Origin: Tenrec ecaudatus
Taxonomy: Eukaryota; Chordata; Mammalia; Afrosoricida; Tenrecidae
Reading direction: 5' to 3'
DNA length: 64,000 nucleotides
Assembly: GCF_050624435.1 (NCBI RefSeq)
Contig: NC_134538.1
Location: forward strand, 115,332,437 to 115,396,436
The position numbers and the translations under genes are program-made. Shown piece by piece: positions 10,900 through 20,994 of the stretch. Positions within the stretch are counted from its first letter, which is position 1; every line of letters starts with the position of its first letter. Below the pieces are notes generated by a model, which saw only the letters and a program-made list of their open reading frames with translations, had not been told where the DNA came from and did not search any database.

Positions 10900-11590
10900 T
10901 AGCGTGACGTGTGACCTGTGTGATCGGTTTCATTTGCTTAGTGTCCTAAATTGATTCAATATTGACTCTGATTTAATATTAACATTACACACTGGGAGCT
11001 GTTCACCTTGGCAGGGCATCTGCTCTCTGTCCACGCCTCTGTAAGATTGTGAGCTGTCTTCATGCAGAGAGAAACATCTGGTTGCTTTTAAATGGCAGCT
11101 TCTTAATGTCTACCTGCCTGGCATTTATCTACAGAGGCTTACTTGGCTTATCATTTTAAATTAAATAGCTTTTCAATTTCAGTAAACATATAGGAATGGC
11201 AAAGGTCATATCTAAAATGGAGAGATTTTTAACTTTAAAAATAAATAATTAGGGTAAATATTTTTTCATGTCAGTCTAATATACTTAAATGATACATGAA
11301 AATCAAAACAATGTGGTTATAGCTAAAGTATGAAGTAGCTATGGGAATATAAAATCAATTGTTTAAGAGCACCATTTAAATATGTTACTTACACAAATAA
11401 TTTGTGAATATTTAGTTGGGAACAAAAATAATTATGTGATCCAAATAAATACACATTATGCCTTCCAAATCATCCTCACTCTTTTAATGTAGTAATTATC
11501 CAGAAAAAATTTTGCATGAATATTTTCATAAATTTTATTAACTTATTTATAACTTACAGGTACCAGTTTGTGTACATACACACTTATACT
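10900..11590. other. AT-rich unique sequence
   Basis: Long AT-rich stretch with oligo-A and oligo-T runs. No open frame of interest and no recognised repeat. Confidence 0.4.
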
Positions 11591-12225
11591 GGGAGCCCTG
11601 GTGGTTTGGTAGATTGCTCTGTTGGGTTGGGTTCTCCCGAGAAGCATAACCAGTGACATTTTTATATGTTGTATGTAGAGGAGATTGATATCAAGAAATG
11701 GCACACACGGCTTTAGAAATAGGTAAGTACAATCTGGTTCAAATCAGGCTTCTCTTGACTCCTGGAAGTTGATGAAAAGAAAGTAGGATGATGAAGCAGA
11801 GACAGCTTGGGGCACAGGTGGGTGGATGCAGAAGTCTGAAGTCAGCTGAATGAATCCACTGTTGGTAGACCCCAGGCTTAACACAATGGGAATCCAGGAA
11901 CCAGATGCTCCAGCAGAAGCCAAAGGGCCAAAGAGGATTCGGTCCCACTCAATTCCCTCCCTTACACAAATAGGTCTGACACCAAGGATGAGCCATCAGG
12001 CAGAGATGCAGTTGATAGGTGGAGCTCTAGCACTGCTAGTACCCAGGACTGCCTAGTGGACATAATCCCTAGGCTCAGGGTCAGTCACTCAAACCTACGA
12101 GATGCTTTCAGGAGAAAGATGGGACTGTCTGCTTTCTTGGAGATGTACAGGCTGAGAAATCTCGAGGCGCAGATTTGCTCTGCTCTAAAGGGTTACTTTG
12201 AGTTGGAATTGATTGGAAGTGGGTT
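11591..12225 (+). mobile_element. AfroSINE interrupted by an LTR
   Basis: The SINE head GGGAGCCCTGGTGGTTTGG lies at 11591-11621. The body resumes at about 12058 with AGGAGAAAGATGGGACTGTC, GGCGCAGATTTGCTCTGCTC and the tail GAGTTGGAATTGATTGG. The two parts flank a minus-strand LTR, so the LTR arrived after the SINE. A further SINE 3' fragment follows at 12245. Confidence 0.8.
11622..12057 (-). mobile_element. ERVL/MLT2-like solo LTR inside a SINE
   Basis: The plus strand opens TGTTGGGTTGGGTTCTCCCG followed by AGAAGCATAACCAGTGACA, resembling the reverse complement of the ERVL-type LTR end that carries ..TCTCTAGAGAA... The AGATTGATATCAAGAAATGG part corresponds to the usual GAGATTTATATCAAGGAA. 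No viral genes. The exact right edge and the target duplication are not clear. Confidence 0.55.
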
Positions 12226-12244
12226 GGTATTTGTTATTTTTCTA

Positions 12245-12330
12245 TTTTGCCGTGGAAACCCTTTGGTACTGTCCTACAAGGCTACCATGAGTTGAAATTG
12301 ACAGTGCTACAATAGATTTGATTTGGGGTT
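12245..12330 (+). mobile_element. AfroSINE 3' fragment
   Basis: Contains CGTGGAAACCCTTTGGTACTG, TACAAGGCTACCATGAGTTG and a T/G-rich tail (ATTTGATTTGGGGTTT). It follows directly after the preceding SINE, giving two SINE tails in a row. Confidence 0.7.
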
Positions 12331-12334
12331 TATG

Positions 12335-12545
12335 TGTCTTTAACGTAAGCATATATGTATATGCTTTTATAAACATTTGAATGTTTTTAGATGTTTTCTA
12401 CATAAATGGGATCAAACCATATAATAACATCATATTTGTGAATGGGATTTTCAAGGACAAAATATCTCAGGTTCTTCTCATGTCAGTACACATTGCTTTT
12501 TGTTTTAAACAGCTTCTTAGGTATTCATAGTATTGACAAAACATA
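12335..12545 (-). mobile_element. L1 ORF2-end remnant, minus strand
   Basis: Landmarks are ACATAAATGGGATCAAACCA, GTGAATGGGATTTTCAAGG and TTAGGTATTCATAGTATTG. They correspond in order to the antisense end of old L1M ORF2, also seen at 3.5 kb and 47.8 kb. Heavily decayed. Confidence 0.5.
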
Positions 12546-12777
12546 GAAAGTAAAATACAATTGATACAGTTGAGGAGAAAACGTTGCTTTTGAGAGAATA
12601 AAGTATATTTTGTAGTCAGGCATGCAAGCTCCCGAGGTTTCCAGACTGCAAGAGTGACTTGTATCATCATTATGTTCATAGAACATGCTATCATGATCTA
12701 TATAAAACTGCCATGCCCACAGAATAGGGGAAACTTACTGTAAATCACCTAGCAGGTCGGATGGCGGTGTTTGATTA

Positions 12778-12861
12778 TATGAGGGGGCATGAAAATTTCG
12801 TAGAAAAATGTTATTAGTTTTTAATTCCATTTCCCACAAACTTTTTGAGACCCCCCTCATA
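12778..12861. mobile_element. 84-bp mariner MITE with TA ends
   Basis: It starts TATGAGGGGG and ends CCCCCCTCATA, near-perfect inverted ends that match the mariner at 6558 (…CCCCTCATATA). Internal arms (GAAAATTTCGTAGAAAAATG against CATTTCCCACAAACTTTTTG) are complementary in layout. The size and structure match MADE1-like miniatures, so a mariner transposase probably moved it. Confidence 0.75.
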
Positions 12862-13004
12862 CATGGCAGCCTCTCATTTATGTCAGCACACTGTCAAGAT
12901 GAGTCTTATAAAAATTAAATATGAGAGGAAATAACACATTTTAAAATGGAGTCTATAGTTCTGAGAAAGCAGTGTTTTTTATTGAGGGAAAAGAAAAAAA
13001 AGCA

Positions 13005-13305
13005 AAGAACAAATACCAAAGGATGGAGAGACTTCGTCTCCCATACTTGAGACATGTTATCAGCACAGACCAGTCCCTGGAAAAGGACAACACGCTTGGC
13101 AACATAGATGGGCAGTGAAAAATAAGACGACCTTCAACAAGGTGACTGGATCGACACAGCGGCTGTGTGATGGATGGGCTCAAACATAAGAAGGATTATG
13201 AGGATGGGCAGGACCACGCAGTGTTTCCTTCAGTTGGACAGAGGATCGCCGTGGGTTAGAACCGACTGAAAGCATACAACTGTCACTGTGGGTGACGATG
13301 CCAGG
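13005..13305 (+). mobile_element. RTE (BovB-like) LINE 3' end
   Basis: Sense 3' fragment with GAGACTTCGTCTCCCATACT, GACATGTTATCAGCACAGAC, CAGTCCCTGGAAAAGGACAA and the tail GTGGGTTAGAACCGACTGAA. These follow the order of the RTE C-terminal frame and 3' end found also at 22.6, 45.4, 50.3 and 56.7 kb. All frames are broken. Confidence 0.75.
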
Positions 13306-13309
13306 GCAG

Positions 13310-14170
13310 CAGCAATGATTTAACAGACACACCGAGATTTATTGATTGGACTAATTGGTAAATTAGTGGAATATATGAGTATAAGTTTGAAAAATGTGCT
13401 TATATGATTGCATGTCTTTTGCAAATAATCAAATTAAATAGTTTACATATCTTTCTATTTGTCTTATACACACTTCTTTTGAAAATGATAATGAGTTCAT
13501 AATTCACCATGATTAATATCTGAAGACACATGAGCTATGAAGCCTAAAAAAAGAAGTAACATATGCATATTCACAGTCTCTTTCCCTCCTCGCCTGCTAA
13601 AGAGAATTCGGAGTTTGCCAGCTTGGCTCCTGGTTTTTGCTACACTTCATCAGGGCAATGGGTAGAAAAGGACAGGTGCCAGGAGTGTTTGCTTGCACTG
13701 GAAAGGACAGCATTATTTTTGGAACAGAAAAGTAATAAATCTGTGAAAGAAGGAAAATGAACACAAATTTCAGACATTTGGAGGAAAGAAACAGAGTCTG
13801 TGGGCTGTTTCCGTGGTAAGGAAGCAGGAGGACGAGGAGGGATTTTTAGTGTGCATAAAGTAGACTTTAGAAGAACGGGTACTTTTGCTGGGACTTTCAA
13901 TGTGAAATTAAAGCTCTTGAAGAATAATTTGAAGATATAGACTTAGCTCAACAAAAATGTCAGCATATTATATAAAGGGTGTGTTTAGAAGTATGAACTC
14001 AACACTATATGATAATAAAGTCACATTCTAGAGTCCATAGTTATTGGACAAGTTTTCTCTTGAGTGTGTAGAATTTTGTCTTCTCCTATTAACACCAATT
14101 TCATTTACAGTTTTATAAATAAGGATAGAAAATTGTTAAGTTTGAATCATGCCATATTTTTTTTCCTTTT
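13310..14170. other. Unique AT-rich sequence
   Basis: No recognised repeat or gene. Frames on both strands at 13563-13900 oppose each other and have no family resemblance. Confidence 0.4.
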
Positions 14171-14175
14171 TGCTA

Positions 14176-14315
14176 TAAGGATACCTGAAAGTGCAATGGC
14201 TAAAGAAAGCACCTGGCTGCTAACCAAAAGATCACCGGTTTAATCCCTGCAGACCCATCAGAGCAGAAAAATCCAGTGGTCTGCCCCTATAGTGATTTAT
14301 AGCTTTGAGAACACT
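14176..14315 (+). mobile_element. AfroSINE, 5' part
   Basis: Sense SINE with GTGCAATGGCTAAAGAAAGC, CTGCTAACCAAAAGATCACC and the box-B-like region (CGGTTTAATCC). It stops in the middle of the body. Another SINE in the opposite orientation begins about 30 bases later. Confidence 0.7.
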
Positions 14316-14344
14316 CTGAATGAAATAAATTAAAATAAGAACAA

Positions 14345-14540
14345 TACCAGAATGTCACTGTCTTTGAGTTGATTACAACTCATAGTGATACATAATAGAA
14401 TTCTCAAGACTGTGATTTTTTTCGTGGAACAGAGAGAGAGCCTCATCTTTCCCCCAGAGAGCAGCTTGTGGTTTAAATTAAGAGCCTGGTGGGTAATGGC
14501 CCAGTGGGTAATGGTCATAGCGCCACCAGAAGTTCTACAC
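14345..14540 (-). mobile_element. AfroSINE, minus strand, inverted to its neighbour
   Basis: The plus strand reads from the SINE tail (TTGAGTTGATTACAACTCAT) to the head (CATAGCGCCACCAGAAG). Near the head, GTGGGTAATGG occurs twice (about 14489-14515), a small duplication. With 14176-14315 it forms an inverted SINE pair. Confidence 0.65.
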
Positions 14541-14549
14541 ACTCTACCT

Positions 14550-15620
14550 GATCTTTCATAATATATCTCTTACAAGCCTAAAATAGCTTAAAATTCTGTT
14601 AACTCGATTTGGGGACATATATAATTTCCTTATAAGAACACTTGCCATGCAGTTTATTTTTTTATTCTTTGCGCATTTGCTTTATTTGACGGTACAGTGA
14701 TAACCATTCATTTTCTGGTCGGTAAACTTCAGAAAGTAATAAAAGGAAAAGCGTGAATTTTAGGTATTTCATATTAATCAACTTTTTTGGCAATATATTC
14801 ATTCAATATATAAATCTTCTATATCCAAGTTTATAAAACAAAAGTTGGATGGATAGATAGCTGGAAAGAGTTGGCTATTATGAAGTTCTTAACATTCGCT
14901 CTACAAGCATGGCTTGGAAATCTCCTATGCTCAAAGGAAGAAGTCGACGGTGTATTTGTTATTTGCTTGATTTTCTCCACTTCCATTCAGCCCGGGCTCC
15001 TTTAGTTGAATGTTGCAATTGCTGAGCTCAAGGAAACCCAGAGTCTGTATTTAGATTGTTGACTGCACAGATTATTTCCTTTGCGGGAGGATGGTGGGTA
15101 ATGACAGAGTGCACATAAGGAAATGGGAACCTGGAGATCTTTATTATAATGTGTGGAGGAAGATAAGTTTACTTAACAACCTCTATTATAGTCTCTGCTT
15201 TTGCTTACTGTTGGTCTTCAAAGAAAGGAGTTGACTTTTTAAAATAGCACGTCAAATTCTTGATAGAAAACTGAACAGTACAGCAATAGAAACATTAGAA
15301 AGGATCTTTGAGAAGCCTCATTCTTATGGTTATTACTCTGCGCGGATGCCTAAACCTACTTGAGCTTCCGTGACAGCTATGAATGCTGTCCCAGAATGGG
15401 TGCGTTTGACTATTGATGCAATATTTGCCTGTTCTGAAAAGGTTCACCCTCCTCCCCCAGGCCTTCTCCTAAGCGACCTACAAGATCCAATGATATCACA
15501 GTTACTATTTCTAATCTGGCCATTTTGTTCATTTGCAGATTAAGAAATAAAGATTGGAGATGATGATATGAGGATATCCAAATTGCATGAAGATGCCTGC
15601 ATTTGTGTATAAATTGGAAG
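14550..15620. other. Unassigned sequence
   Basis: AT-rich, with no confident repeat or coding signal. A short RTE- or SINE-like scrap (GCTAGGTGCTATTTAGTAG, about 15640) precedes the next LTR. Confidence 0.4.
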
Positions 15621-15667
15621 CACACATTTGTGTTGTTGCTAGGTGCTATTTAGTAGATTCCAACACA

Positions 15668-15935
15668 GGGTGAGCTCATGTGGCAGAGCAGAATCCTCCC
15701 ACGGGGAGGATCTATGTCCCAAACCTAATGACACATGTTCTTATGAGAGACACGCCAAAGAAGAGGAGAGGCCTTTCGAAGAGAGAAGCATATTCGTAGT
15801 ATGCTGGCACCCACCAAGGAATTCGCCGAACCACCAGGAGCTGGAACGGGCAAGGCCGATTCTCTCCCGGAGGGAGCACAGGCCTGCCAACATGCTGCTT
15901 GCACACTCTTCATGGAGTTGGATTTCCAGGCCTTT
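15668..15935 (+). mobile_element. MLT1-like (ERVL-MaLR) LTR fragment, arm 1
   Basis: Sense fragment with GATCTATGTCCCAAACCTAA, TCTTATGAGAGACACGCC, GAGAGAAGCATATTCG and CAGGAGCTGGAACGGG. It follows the middle of MLT1-type LTRs (rural layout: ..CCTTATAAGAAGAGG..AGACAC..). It is a close inverted partner of the LTR at 16236. Overlapping frames on both strands, up to 132 codons, are chance. Confidence 0.6.
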
Positions 15936-16235
15936 TTCCACCAATGTCTCAGCGGTTTTTACCATCAGTCTTTCACCAAACAGCCAAGTATTTTATTTTG
16001 CCACGCTACGATTCCTTTGCGCAAATAATCTGACATCGTAATAGAATGTATGAAGCTTTATTCCAGAAGTGGCAGTATGCATGTGATCGTTTTTGCCACA
16101 TGCATGTCATTATCGTTATCATCATATTCCTAAGGGAATATTTTACTTCTCGCCGGGTAATTTTTAGAAAGGAAGTGACAGATATTCCCTTCTATGCTGA
16201 GAAGAGTGTTTCATTTATAATTATGATAGTAACTT

Positions 16236-16650
16236 TATTTCCAGTATTGGCCAGGATAAATTACCACAAATTGGGTGGCTGAAAACAACAGAAGTTGATG
16301 ATCTCACCATTTGGGAGTGCAGGAGTGTGAAAGCAGCGTGTTGGCAGGCCTGTGCTCCCTCCGGGAGAGAATCGGCCTTGCACATTCCAGCTCCTGGGGG
16401 TTCGGCGAGTTCCTTAGTGGGTGCCGGCATACTACCAATAGGCTTCTCTCTTCGAAAGGCTTTCTCCTCTTCTCTCTGCACGTCTCTTTTCACCACACTT
16501 GTCATTGGATTTGGGACATAGATGGAGAGCCATTCAATTCATTTCATCTTTAGATCCTACACCTAATTGCATCTCTTCAGACCCTGGATCTGAACACAGT
16601 AACACCCACAGGTTTTAGGATGTAGAGATATAGTGGGCACTATTCAGCCC
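16236..16650 (-). mobile_element. MLT1-like (ERVL-MaLR) LTR, arm 2
   Basis: The plus strand begins AAATTACCACAAATTGGGTG then GCTGAAAACAACAGAAG, the familiar reverse of the MLT1 3' end, and runs to ATTCAGCCCACC. Its centre (CTCCGGGAGAGAATCGGCC and TCTTCGAAAGGC) is nearly identical to the reverse complement of arm 1, so both belong to one lineage-specific subfamily. No viral genes are present. Confidence 0.75.
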
Positions 16651-16654
16651 ACCT

Positions 16655-16805
16655 CAAGGGTCCCTGGTGGAACTGTGGGCTAACTGTTGGACTGCTAACT
16701 GCAAAACCAGTCTCCCAGGCAAGAACGAGATGGGTCACAGTCTCAGAAACTCTGTATTGGGTTCCTTGAGCCAGAATAACTTGATGGCAGTCGGTTTGAT
16801 TTGTT
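16655..16805 (+). mobile_element. AfroSINE, internally shortened
   Basis: Starts GGGTCCCTGGTGGAACTG, has GACTGCTAACTGCAAAACCAG and ends AACTTGATGGCAGTCGG. The middle of the usual body is missing. Confidence 0.75.
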
Positions 16806-16849
16806 CAAACCACCACTACAATGGAAATCTGTCGCTAATTTTTTAGGTT

Positions 16850-17815
16850 CAAAGCATGGGATAAACTATTGATCATACCAAAATTTTGTGAAATAAATGT
16901 AACATGTCCCCTTTGCAGATGGGGGATCTGAAAGACAGAGGTTAAAAAACATTTCAGACTTCATACCATAGTCATGTGTACAATGCTCGCTTTCTATCCT
17001 CACTGTTCAGGGCTTAATAAAAGGTCCAAATTAACATCATAAAGTAAAACAAAGAAAAGTGTTGGGGTTTTATGAATTAATGACATGAGTAATAGGTGAA
17101 TGTAAATATCTGGGATACAAGGTACAGCCAGCAAAGAGGAGTACAGGTAAGGTGTTGAGGTCATTTGGAGAGAGATGAGTTACCTAGCCATGGATCCATC
17201 TGTGTTGACTTAAAACTCTAATAGACTAACACTGATTATAGCTACATCCCGTGACATTGTTTCATCGTTACTGTACTGTGTGTAATTACATGCGCATACT
17301 TACTAACTGCCTAGTAGGCACTCAGTCAACATTTCTGGGGAGTAGCACACAATTGTTATAATTGTATACACTAACATGTCATGGTAAGGAGAGAGAAAAA
17401 CAAACAGGATGCAAGGAACGGCCATCTTAGTGGGAGAGGCAGACAACAATATATAAAATGTTTGCTAGTTTTATGTCTGCTATATGGGACGGAGAGTAAA
17501 GATAGAAAATGGCGAGGCAGACATATAAAATGATAGCTCGTTACAATACAATGGAAACCACGGGGATTTTGATAAAGCACAGTGACGGGGCAGCTAGTCC
17601 GGGGAGGCTGGTACGGGAATGCTGCTCTAGGTGTGGGCGCTGTTACTGAGGAATTTAAGCAGAGCAAAGGACATCAGAAGAACAGTGAAGCATATGCTAA
17701 GTCTTTAAGGCCAGAAATCATTCCGCTTCTTCAAAAGACAAACAGGGAGATGGGAGAGGCACACTGTAAGATCTATAAGGGGCTCGCTGATAGACTCTTC
17801 ACCACAAGATAAGGC
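16850..17815. other. Unassigned sequence with a possible L2 scrap
   Basis: The short segment CCTAGTAGGCACTCAGTCAA at about 17310-17330 resembles the 3' end of L2/MIR elements (..AGTAGGCGCTCAATAAA). The rest, including a G+C-richer block at 17580-17680, is not recognised. Confidence 0.4.
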
Positions 17816-17824
17816 TAGAAATAC

Positions 17825-17975
17825 TCACTGCCATTGAGTTGGTGCAGAATCAGCGATCGCTTGTGGGTTTGTTAACTGTTTACAGGAGTAGAAAGACCCA
17901 TCTATTTACCACGGAACTGCTGGTGGTTTCGAACTTCAGACCATGCAGATCGTAGGCCCACATGTAACCACTGCA
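17825..17975 (-). mobile_element. AfroSINE, minus strand
   Basis: The plus strand shows the reversed tail CACTGCCATTGAGTTGGTG, the CTGCTGGTGGTTTCGAACTT box-B region and GTAACCACTGCATC from the head. The body shows the usual order. Confidence 0.75.
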
Positions 17976-17999
17976 TCAAGAATAAGGGTCTTTCCCAGG

Positions 18000-18870
18000 T
18001 GTAATGGGAAAACACTCTGGGGCACAGCAAGGTACTGGGGCCATCATGCTGCTGCGTGGAGAGCGCATGAGGGATGGCAAGAAGGAAGGAGAGGACCGGC
18101 GAGGGGGTTGGAGAACTTTAAAAGTTTCTGTCAACACCCAGGCTTGTTTGACGCAGTCTGCCTCTGATATGGACAGAAAGTATACTGCACTTAGAAAAAG
18201 AAAGAAGCCAACAAAAATGTATTTCCATATAGACTTACTCCTTACTTTGATAAGAAACACTGCTTGGACCTAATTTTTTGTTTTATTGATAAATGATTAC
18301 ACAGTGCGGTGGAAATGTGTATGTTTTCTGATCTCTACCGTCTGGTTTCTCTGTCCTATGGTTAAATGGCCCCAGCAATGGGACAGTGGCTGGAGGACTT
18401 CCTCTTTGCTTTCTCTGAAAAGGAGGGGCACAACCTGTAGGCTGACAAGTCAATCCTCCTATCTCTGATTTTTCAATGGAATTGATTGAATTGAAGGAAC
18501 GAGTTGTTTGTTGAAGTGTGAACTGTGGCACAGGATAGTGTCACATACCCCTTTTCAAGACCTAAGAAGCAAAGATGATATGGTCTATGCTGCAGAAATT
18601 TAGAAGTAGATACTGAATACTGACTCAGGACCCAGTTGCCCAGTAGAGATTTAAATTCTAGGAATGAACCATGTCATTTCTTTTCTACCTGGTCCCTTAC
18701 TTCTCATCATGTCTCTCTAATGCTAGACTTTTAAGATTTTTTTCTACAAGAAATTAGTGTTCAGGCTATACTCAATTTATAAATTGATATTAAATGATTG
18801 AGAATAAATAGATTAAATATTGGTTCTAAAAATCACCAAAAGTCATTGCTGGAAAGTAAGATAGTAAAAA
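18000..18870. other. Unassigned sequence
   Basis: No recognised gene or repeat. The small opposing frames between 17976 and 18531 lack family features. Confidence 0.35.
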
Positions 18871-18874
18871 GAAC

Positions 18875-18995
18875 GCATAGCTTTGAGTCTAAGGATTTAA
18901 TCCTTCTTCATTCTTAATATCTGTGTGACTTGTGCAGGTAACTTACTTGTAAGGTGCTTAGTCCCCGGATCTGTAAACTGTGCAGGATAAAACTG
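18875..18995 (+). mobile_element. MIR SINE relic
   Basis: Follows the MIR consensus order: GAGTCTAAGGATTTAATCC, ATCTGTGTGACTTGTGCAGG, TAACTTACTTG and CCCCGGATCTGTAAACTG. This is an ancient mammalian SINE, strongly diverged. Confidence 0.65.
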
Positions 18996-19189
18996 GGAGA
19001 AGGAGCACATGGAGGTTCTTATTAGGAATGTGACATGGCTTTTACGCTTAGTATTAATTTCATTTGGTCATAAGTTTTATTTGCTAATCTGGAATAAAAA
19101 TTAAGATGGCCCGACTTACAAATAATAGAAAAACTCACCACAAAAGGTTGTACAAGAAAAACCTTAATATTTCTCTTCGCACAAGATCC

Positions 19190-19310
19190 AGTGGTTTGGA
19201 AAAGAAGTGCAGTGATTGGAGACTTCAAATGCCAGTCGTTCTCTGTGTATTTACTAGCTGTGTAGTTTCAACAATGTCACTGGAAGGCAGAGCTGTTTCT
19301 AATTTTTAGT
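19190..19310 (+). mobile_element. Possible MIR relic
   Basis: ATTTACTAGCTGTGTAGTTTC matches the TTACTAGCTGTGTGACC core of MIR. The flanking parts are too diverged to be sure. Confidence 0.45.
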
Positions 19311-19319
19311 CTCACCATT

Positions 19320-20225
19320 GGTTATATTTCTCTTAGTTTCTAGATGTCTGTGGCTACTCATAGCCAACTACTCAGTCATAAAGAAAACCAGACAAATAGA
19401 TGCATCGCTTAGATTTTGGCTCCTTTCAATCGCAAGGAAACTTAGCAGAAGTCCTCAGCAGAATTATCTTTACATTTCCTAGAACAACAGTGTCACATGC
19501 TCACACTGAAATCAGTTACTAATAAAAAAACAAAGTCGTCACTATTGGCAAAGGCTGATTATTAAACCTGCTTGGATAAATCTTGACCATCAGAACTTTA
19601 TCCAGTCAGTGGGAAAAGGTGGTTTATTATTACCTGAGTCAATTTTCATGTATTTCGACCATGACCATTTAAAAACTGAACTATAATTTTTTGTCTCTGA
19701 AAAATTCTCTTGAAACAAATTTTAAATCCTATTGTTCAGTATAAGTATAGTGTTCTAATCATGATTTTATCTTTTTAAAGTTAGGGTTATGTTTTTTTCA
19801 CCATTTTATAGATGAGAAAAATACTTGCATTTATGGCTAGTACTCTTTCCATGACTTGAAAATTCAGGTCAGTGTAGATTTATGACCCCTCATTAGACCT
19901 GTCTTAAACACTTCCTATTGTTAAGATATGTAATACTAGTCCTTTTCACAGCTCATGACAAGGAATAATGTTAGCATTTTGCTGTTAATGCAATTACGTT
20001 CCACTTGTGAAAATGGTGACAGGATTTCCTATTGCTAAGAAAAGTCTCTCAAGCATTTTGCTTGACTGACAGGGCAGACAAAACTCTGCTCACATGAAAG
20101 AAAGCAGCCCTGGCTCGTTTCAACCTGTATACTCTGACGGACTATATCCCATGTGGAGTTTCAAACGATTATCTTCTTCCTCAACTCCAGTTGCAATTCA
20201 ATGGCCCAGTGGCCAGGTTATAGCT
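19320..20225. other. Unique sequence
   Basis: AT-rich sequence. Nothing recognised apart from a possible hAT-like scrap around 19345-19380. Confidence 0.4.
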
Positions 20226-20229
20226 TTCA

Positions 20230-20745
20230 TCAAATCTAGTCGATAATGATCATTATACCAAAGCGATGTTGAAAAAATAGCATGAGGCCACATCGGACCT
20301 CCTCCGGCTTTAGCGGGAAGAAGGCGTCTACAACTCCACACCAACCCAAGACCAGTTGCCGAAGAGCGAGGTCAGGCCACGCTTCCCTCTTTCTCCCTTC
20401 TTTATTCTGACATCGGCAATGCCTTCTGTAGCATTGTGTTTTCAGCTGGGTTCGATAATAAGGGTTTCTTAAGGAAGTGACGAGGTTACCACAAGTGAGG
20501 ATCAGAAAACATTCAGGATACACTCTTTTATTCACAATACCTTTCTGTAGCCATCAGTCAAGTGGCTCTGGCCCTCAGACTTTCATCCTGTGGTCCCTTG
20601 GCCTTGGCCTTGTTCGGTGGGCCAAGAACCTTGCTACTGTGCTTCGAGATCTCAGCACTGCTCCTACGCTCGGCTTCATGGTCTCAGTGAGGCTCCTCTG
20701 CTCTGACTTGGCCTGATAACCAGTCCCTGCATGAAAATTCTCTAA
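20230..20745. other. G+C-richer block, possibly an old LTR
   Basis: This half-kilobase stands out from its AT-rich surroundings. Reversed AATAAA signals at about 20402 and 20527 (TTTATT on the plus strand) and the lack of coding structure would fit a minus-strand LTR, but I cannot match it to a family. Two weak opposing frames (20236-20535 minus, 20477-20716 plus) are not convincing. Confidence 0.3.
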
Positions 20746-20994
20746 ATTTTATTCAGCTGTTCCCACCAAGTCACTAGGCCAGAGGCATAAAAACTATGGA
20801 TAAAAGAGCCCTACAAAGCCATTTCTCGTCACCACAGATGTTTCTCTGTGTTTTGTTGACTGTGCAAATGCATTTTACTTTGTGAATCATAACGAATTAT
20901 GAATAACAATGTAAAGTACAGGAATTCCAAAACAATTAATTGTACTCATGTAGAGCCTGCACGTAGGCCAAGAGTCAATCTTCAAACAGAACGA

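Noticed and set aside
15643-16041. 132-codon plus-strand frame
   Set aside because: It covers an MLT1-like LTR; several overlapping frames on both strands show the same openness, so it is compositional chance.
20230-20745. Host gene exon in the G+C-richer block
   Set aside because: No conserved protein motif, no credible splice-site-bounded frame, and frames oppose each other on the two strands.
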